This document shows, one piece after another, positions 18,410 to 22,778 of a stretch of DNA of 22,778 nt; position 1 is the first letter of the stretch; each line of letters opens with the position of its first letter. The position numbers and the translations under genes were made by a program. Source of the stretch: Chara braunii (taxonomy: Eukaryota; Streptophyta; Charophyceae; Charales; Characeae); the NCBI GenBank assembly GCA_003427395.1, contig BFEA01001272.1, positions 51,528 to 74,305 on the forward strand, in the 5' to 3' direction. Under the pieces are notes generated by a model. That model did not search any database, was not told where the DNA came from, and worked only from the letters and a program-made list of their open reading frames with translations.

Positions 18410-18857
18410 ATAGCCCAGTCTCCATAGCTGGCTGGGGCTTGGATGTACAGCAAGGCGCAGGGGTGGTCTTCGGGCGTCGAGGGAGAAGATAAGAGGATGA
18501 TGATGATGATTATGTGAGGGCACATACCTGGTATTGGCGATGGTCTGCATTGGTCGACATCTTCAGGTACTTCGTTCTCTGCTGACGTCAACAGTTGCAT
18601 TGTCAATTAGTAGGCAGATAGCAGCTGTGTAGGGAGTAGGCTGCGCGCAGAGCGCCAAGTAGGGAGAAGGGCCTGGATACCTACGTTGGTGATGGCGAGA
18701 CCCAGTTCTCATTGACAATCTGTTTCGGTGTTACGATTCTCCAATGGTGTTATATTGGTGCAATGCTGCTTTCTGGACACGTAGATACGTTCTGGCTTTC
18801 AATGTGATTGTGCAATCTGGATTTTGTCATCTGCCGCTGTTGCTCATTTTCCTTGCA
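18410..18857 (+). repeat. Diverged LTR fragment of the same family, plus strand
   Basis: It aligns in order, with many differences, to the second half of the minus-strand LTR of the chromovirus: a CCATAGC..GCTG block, GGTGGTCTTCGGG, a GACGTCAAC block, GTGTAGGG, and the end TTTTCCTTGCA. The first half, including the conserved hairpin, is missing or unrecognisable, so the left edge is approximate. A perfect primer site follows, marking the fragment as a 5' LTR end. Confidence 0.7.
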
Positions 18858-18860
18858 ATT

Positions 18861-18872
18861 TGGTATCAGAGC
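18861..18872 (+). other. Primer-binding site, perfect tRNA-iMet match
   Basis: TGGTATCAGAGC lies three bases after the LTR end CA, 12 of 12 to the plant initiator-Met primer site. It is better preserved than the sites at 7991 and 21231. Confidence 0.85.
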
Positions 18873-18977
18873 TGGTTCGAACTGCGCTTTACTTGTTCTT
18901 CGCAATATCTGTTCGGTGCTTTGCATGAGGTGTGGGGCAATGATAAGGCTTGGGCGTTGGAGGATAGGCGTTTATGA

Positions 18978-19321
18978 AAGCATGAGTCTGCTTCCTCCCA
19001 ATTGACCAACATCACATTCTTCGGGTCTGACTTCCATCGCTCAAAACCCTTTTCAATCTCTTCCATCAGTAGCTGAGCACGCTGCCCTAACTGCATAACG
19101 TCTATGTTGTTGGAATTTAGCAACAACCTTGAAACTCGATGGATATGACCTAGGCAAGAAATTACACGCCCCTCCACACAAGTTAAATCCAATCCCAAGC
19201 AGGTGTAGGCCCCCTCCACACAAGTTAAATCCAATCCCAAGCAGGTGTAGGGCTGGACCTCTTTCTCGGCGGCGTTGCGGTGGTTGCACATAATGTCAGC
19301 TATCGATTGAGTCCCCAACAA
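18978..19321 (-). pseudogene. Uncharacterised coding-like remnant with a 14-residue tandem repeat
   Basis: A minus-strand open frame from 19321, without an ATG at the start (an internal ATG lies near 19289), running past the LTR fragment. Its left end is protein-like, with an amphipathic charged stretch (LLMEEIEKGFERWKSDPKN) and VNWEEADSC. It contains two near-perfect copies of a 42-bp unit (starting 19172 and 19214, plus-strand coordinates) that encode CLGLDLTCVEG twice. I do not know the family. It could be part of another retroelement or one exon of a broken gene. Confidence 0.3.
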
Positions 19322-20270
19322 AATCAGCGAAATTAAAAGTCATTGGGAGATTGAAAACGACTATCTTCTCAAAGGAAAAATGAAAATCCCTGAACCCAAA
19401 AGAAATGCCGCTAAATTTGGTGATCTTAAAGAAGCTTTGGGATGATAAAAAAAAAGCGGAAGGTTTCAAAATGATTATGTCATTCCAAGGGGAAAAAAAA
19501 GGATGAATCCAGAAGTTCATCGGATTTAAATATGTCTAGAGCGACTCAAAATTTCGATGAATTGAAAAAAAAAACATCTTGAAGAAACATGTCTTTGTGA
19601 TCGAAACACTTTCCTTTAGCAATTGCTAATGAATGAACAACCTGAACTGAACACCCGGTCTTCCCCACATCGAAAAATCAGGGGGAATGGCAGTACAGGT
19701 TCATGAGGGCTATCGATAGGACAGACTCCGACAGAGTGGAGAACCGGCTCAGGGGCAAAAATAGAAAATGCCAATCGCCACCACGATTTATTTTGCTGTC
19801 AATTTTTTTTTCCTGATATTTTTCCTAGAAAGATCACAACCTCATCTACCAAGATACAAATTTTCAGATTTTTCTGTGCATTCCTCTGGGTGCGAAAAAT
19901 CGATGAAATTGGAGTATTTTTCCTTTGGCTTATAGGTGGCAGTGGCCAAAATAAAAAATGCGCCAAATTGGACAGGGAAGGCTTTGGCTATGGTGGCAGA
20001 GGTTGAAGCGCCCAGTGCCAGGCTATAGAGAAGAGAGAGAGAAGGATGTAGAGGAGAGAGAAGAGGGAATGCATGAAGAACCGACATGAGAAACTCACCT
20101 ATGACTATGGTGGACCGTCAAATTCACTTCCTTGTCAGCACAACTGATCTTGGACTTCAACGAGGAGCATGGCTATGATAGAGAGATATATTAGAGGCAT
20201 AAGGCGGATTGCATTGTGCTTTGGGAAATATGAAACCCCCCCGCAGCAAAATCTTTGTTTTCATTTCCAC
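19322..20270. other. A/T-rich intergenic DNA without a supported gene
   Basis: Many A and T runs, short AAAATNGAAAATGCC-like echoes (about 19760 and 19950), and a GA-rich stretch (about 20028-20066). No open frame longer than about 80 codons resembles a protein. Confidence 0.45.
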
Positions 20271-21227
20271 CAGGAACGAGCCCTCACGGGGCCTTGTCAG
20301 ACATACACATGTTCCAGATAGAAGCCCTCAGCCAGCAGAGTGCCCGCCCTAAGTGAAGGCGGGCCTGAATATTCATTAGAGGCCAAAATTCGACATTTTC
20401 ATATGCGGGTACTCAGGTTGTTGCAGCCCGCCAGTTGGTTGAGTGCACTTGTGAACCTCACTAAGCTGCGTCATACAGTTGGCCTAGGCCTTGGCAGTTG
20501 CGCCTGGGCACATTCACACAATGCAGGGCCGATACATCACGAAGTGGGCACAAACCCATGCAAATGCTGAATTGTCTATGTACCTACCCCGGGTCCTGTG
20601 CAAATGCAACAAACGACCCAAGTCTGGAGACTCAAACCGTGCCCAACTGTAAACGGCCTTGGGCCCGGACGCACCCACTGGGGCCCAACCTGAAGCTGTT
20701 GTGTTAGACGTTGTGTGGTGCGCTGAGGCAGAGCGTGTGCCGACGCATATGTGGTGAAGAGGGGCATTGCTGGGCAGCGGAGCGCAAGCAGCCATAGTCG
20801 AGCTGCATGGCGCTAGGGGGTGAGAGGGCGATCGGTGGTCTTTAGGAAGGAGGCGAGTGTGGGTGGACAGGGTCTGATGAGGGGAGAGGAGATACGTACT
20901 TGGTACATGTAGGAGGTCGGCTATGGTGTTGACGTCATGTACATTGGTCTTCAAGAGTAGAAGTGAGCCTGTTGCGAGAATGCTGATGTAGGTAGGAAGT
21001 CAAGTAGTGAAGGCTGGGCGCTGGGCACCAGACAGAGAGGAGTGACTTTTGATATTGTGTTGGTGTGGCCTGCGGGCTTGAACATTGGCTCATTACTTCA
21101 TTGTATTGCTCTTATTTGGATGGGATCTCGGAGCATTTGTGCTCTCTGTTTGTACACGACTACTTGGACATATGTGTGATTTCACAACTTGGTTTTCTAT
21201 ATATCGTTCCCACTCGTATTCCTTACA
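20271..21227 (+). repeat. Second LTR of the chromovirus family, plus strand (about 957 bp)
   Basis: The same order of blocks as the minus-strand reading of the LTRs at 60 and 8006, but much diverged: GAGCCCTCA..GGGGCCTTG at the start, the identical 23-bp hairpin at 20342-20364, the GCCAGTTGGT block, the ACATCACG block inside the segment lost from 8006-8905, GTTGACGTCAT, and the end TTCCTTACA. The opening TG has eroded. It is a 5' LTR, since primer site and leader follow. Confidence 0.85.
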
Positions 21228-21520
21228 ATTTGATATCACAGTTGGTTCGTGATCGTCGCTTACCTGACGCTGACGACATTGTTACTTGGTGCACTGATGA
21301 TGCTTCATATGCAGTAAGGATGCTTTCGCGCTGGCTTGATAGAGCGGGGCCCAGCTAAAGCGGTCAACCGCTGGAACGATGTGGCGACAGCGTGGAAGTT
21401 GTGGCGACAGCGGATGTATGTATGATGATGAGAGCATGCTGACGTGGCATTTTGGCTGAGGTGGCACTGCATTGCGTTGTGGGTGGTACTGAGGCTATGA
21501 CCAGTCATCGAAATGCACGT
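21228..21520 (+). mobile_element. Primer site and leader of a truncated relative
   Basis: The eroded primer site TGATATCACAGT (21231-21242) is followed by a leader that follows the minus-strand leader of the full element (about 8005 down to 7690): CGCTTACCT, TTGGTGC, GATGAGAGCATGCTGA, GCTGAGGTGGCA, GTGGTAC and GTCATC appear in order. Similarity stops near 21520, before any gag sequence, so the element is truncated or was broken there. Confidence 0.8.
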
Positions 21521-21548
21521 CTGTGATAAGCTCAGACCCGTACCACGC

Positions 21549-21586
21549 GGCTTCCCGTATCCCTGAGGAAAAATCCCTCGGAAGCC
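21549..21586. other. Short hairpin-forming sequence
   Basis: GGCTTCC (21549-21555) pairs with GGAAGCC (21580-21586). Inside it GAGG pairs with CCTC around an A-rich loop. It lies just after the retroelement breakpoint. No terminator or RNA class can be assigned. Confidence 0.4.
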
Positions 21587-21913
21587 CCGAGGCACAGATG
21601 CGGACAAACAGGGGTTTTTCTTTCTTTTTGTTTTCGTTTTCTTTTCGAAACGGCTTTTTTTTAAATTCTGTTTGGTTAATAACTCCTGCGCGGGCGAATA
21701 GCGCCCGTGGTATGAAAACCAAGACACGGGGGCGGTTGGGACTTTTTGAATTTTTGCGCGCGCGTGCCTAAGCTCCGACTTCTTCGCGCGTCTCGCACCC
21801 CCGTTTCTTGCTTTGCATCCCCACGCCATCTTCCCTTCTTGCTGCGCGCGTTTTTCTCATGCCGGACTCTTCGTCTTCCTCTTCGCCCAGCTCGATCCTT
21901 ACCCCGCGAAGTG

Positions 21914-22160
21914 ATTGGCCGCGTAGTTGGGATGCTCGGATCAATGCGGAGAGCGGGAAACCGCGCGCCACTTGAATGGACACCCCAATCACGTAGGACC
22001 ATGCCATCCCGCGGGTCGAACCCTCTAACTCCCCACCTTCCTCCTGTCCGGCTCATCTACAACCTGCACTGCCCGCACCTCGCGCTGACAACCCGCCGCC
22101 TCCCGCGCTATAAATTCGCGCAACCCTCTCCTCTCTCTCTCTTTGATCTCGGCTGCAATG
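21914..22160 (+). promoter_or_regulatory. RNA polymerase II core promoter with TATA box and CCAAT motifs
   Basis: In a CpG-rich region (about 21770-22360), TATAAAT stands at 22109-22115 in a GC-rich surround (CCGCGC before, CGCG after). Upstream are a reversed CCAAT box (ATTGG, 21914-21918) and a forward one (21985-21989). A CT-rich initiator-like stretch begins about 25 bp downstream (22125-22142), so transcription likely starts near 22138-22145 toward the right. This is typical of plant core promoters. The gene itself is mostly outside the window. Confidence 0.6.
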
Positions 22161-22229
22161 TTGCGCGAGCTATGCGCGAGAGTCCGCGGCGCCCAACAGG
22201 CTCGACGAGCCCAAGGACGGGCGGAGTGA
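22158..22229 (+). CDS. Short ORF or first exon after the TATA promoter
   Basis: The first ATG after the predicted start site opens 23 codons rich in Arg and Ala (MLRELCARVRGAQQ...) and ends at TGA 22227-22229. It may be an upstream ORF. It may also be the start of a first exon, because a possible splice donor GA|GTGACG lies just before the stop (22224/22226). The following 300 bp look intron-like, T/G-rich with stops in all frames. No family is recognisable. Confidence 0.3.
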   Translation: MLRELCARVRGAQQARRAQGRAE

Positions 22230-22692
22230 CGACGTGGGGTGGACCCGCGGTAGTCTCGGGGCGAAGCAGTCGGAGGGACTGAGCAGTGGTGGGGATCGGA
22301 CGCCGGCCGCGGCAGGGCCTTGTGGCTATGGTGGTTGGTGGTCTTGGGGAGTTTTGAAGGCTGCGCCTGGGGGCGGCAGTTAATTGAATTTTTTGTGTAC
22401 AAGAAGGACTCGCTTTTATCTCCATTGCTGCTTTGTCTATGCATGTCGTGCGTGTGAAGCCCCGAGTGATGGGAGCTGGTGGTGCGCATGAGTGATGTCG
22501 AAGGTCCATGGATGATTAGATGTCCTGTCAAAGTTTGTTGATTGTCTGTATGCATGTGTGTATGTACTCGTCCGGGCGGGGAGGGGGAAACTGAACTTGG
22601 GGACCGTGTGCTTAGGAGTACGAGTGTGTTGATCCGGTTGTTTCGCTCCCCTTAGTGGTTTTTCCTGCCCTCGTGAGCGGTCTCGGCGTAAC

Positions 22693-22693
<1 letters not shown>
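22230..22693. other. Possible intron or 5' region of the gene leaving the window
   Basis: GC-rich at first, then T/G-rich with many stops. No coding signal was seen on either strand. The minus-strand frames here (22555-22025 and 22509-22108) run antisense across the TATA region and look like composition effects. Confidence 0.35.
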
Positions 22694-22768
<75 letters not shown>

Positions 22769-22778
22769 TCTCTCTCTC
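22694..22778 (+). repeat. (CT)n microsatellite reaching the window edge
   Basis: About 85 bases of CT with one CTAT interruption, running off the end of the window. Confidence 0.97.

Noticed and set aside
21305-21829. 174-codon minus-strand frame
   Set aside because: Half of it is antisense to the retroelement leader and the rest is Lys/Arg-rich low complexity, so it joins unrelated DNA.
22018-22080. GGTTCGACCC on the minus strand as a tRNA B box
   Set aside because: No A box or stem partners at the expected distance.
21746-22282. 178-codon plus-strand frame
   Set aside because: It runs straight through the TATA box, is Arg/Pro/Ser-rich and has no recognisable motif. A frame crossing a core promoter is better explained by GC content.

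Overview
The window looks like nuclear DNA of a green-lineage (streptophyte) organism. It carries a plant-type RLK/Pelle receptor-like kinase, Ty3/gypsy chromovirus sequence whose primer sites match plant initiator-Met tRNA, a tRNA-derived SINE, a U6 snRNA retrocopy and many microsatellites. The pol peptide style recalls charophyte algae such as Chara, but that is recollection, not a search result. About 15 kb of the 22.8 kb is repeats or decayed mobile DNA. I see only one intact long gene.

Layout. 60-8905 is one full-length but dead chromovirus on the minus strand, inserted in a (TA)n tract. Read right to left it runs: 5' LTR (8006-8905), primer-binding site (7991-8002), long leader, gag (6689-4827), protease, reverse transcriptase, RNase H, integrase, chromodomain-like tail (to 1170), polypurine tract, 3' LTR (60-1130). 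About ten stops and several frameshifts break it. 9000-12200 has no gene I can support, but holds an exact-length foldback (10198-10326) and a degenerate repeat. 12236-12574 holds two adjacent retroposed small-RNA sequences in the same orientation, a U6 snRNA copy and a tRNA-derived SINE, each flanked by its own 9-bp direct repeat. 12660-15300 is microsatellites, tandem repeats and an assembly patch with Ns.

15330-18248 is an intronless 972-codon receptor-like kinase: signal peptide, glycosylated ectodomain with beta-propeller-like segments, proline-rich stalk, one membrane helix, and a kinase domain with all main catalytic residues. About 160 bp past its stop begins a plus-strand LTR fragment of the same broad family as the chromovirus, with a perfect initiator-Met primer site (18861-18872). 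A second, more complete LTR plus leader lies at 20271-21520. The window ends in a CpG-rich stretch with CCAAT motifs and a clear TATA box (22109-22115), probably the promoter and first exon of a gene that leaves the window, followed by a long (CT)n tract.

There is no operon-like cooperation among genes. The kinase gene is a single-copy island between retroelement remnants. The most informative signals are the U6/SINE pair with target-site duplications, the foldback, the 23-bp hairpin kept identical in three LTRs, and the kinase ectodomain architecture.
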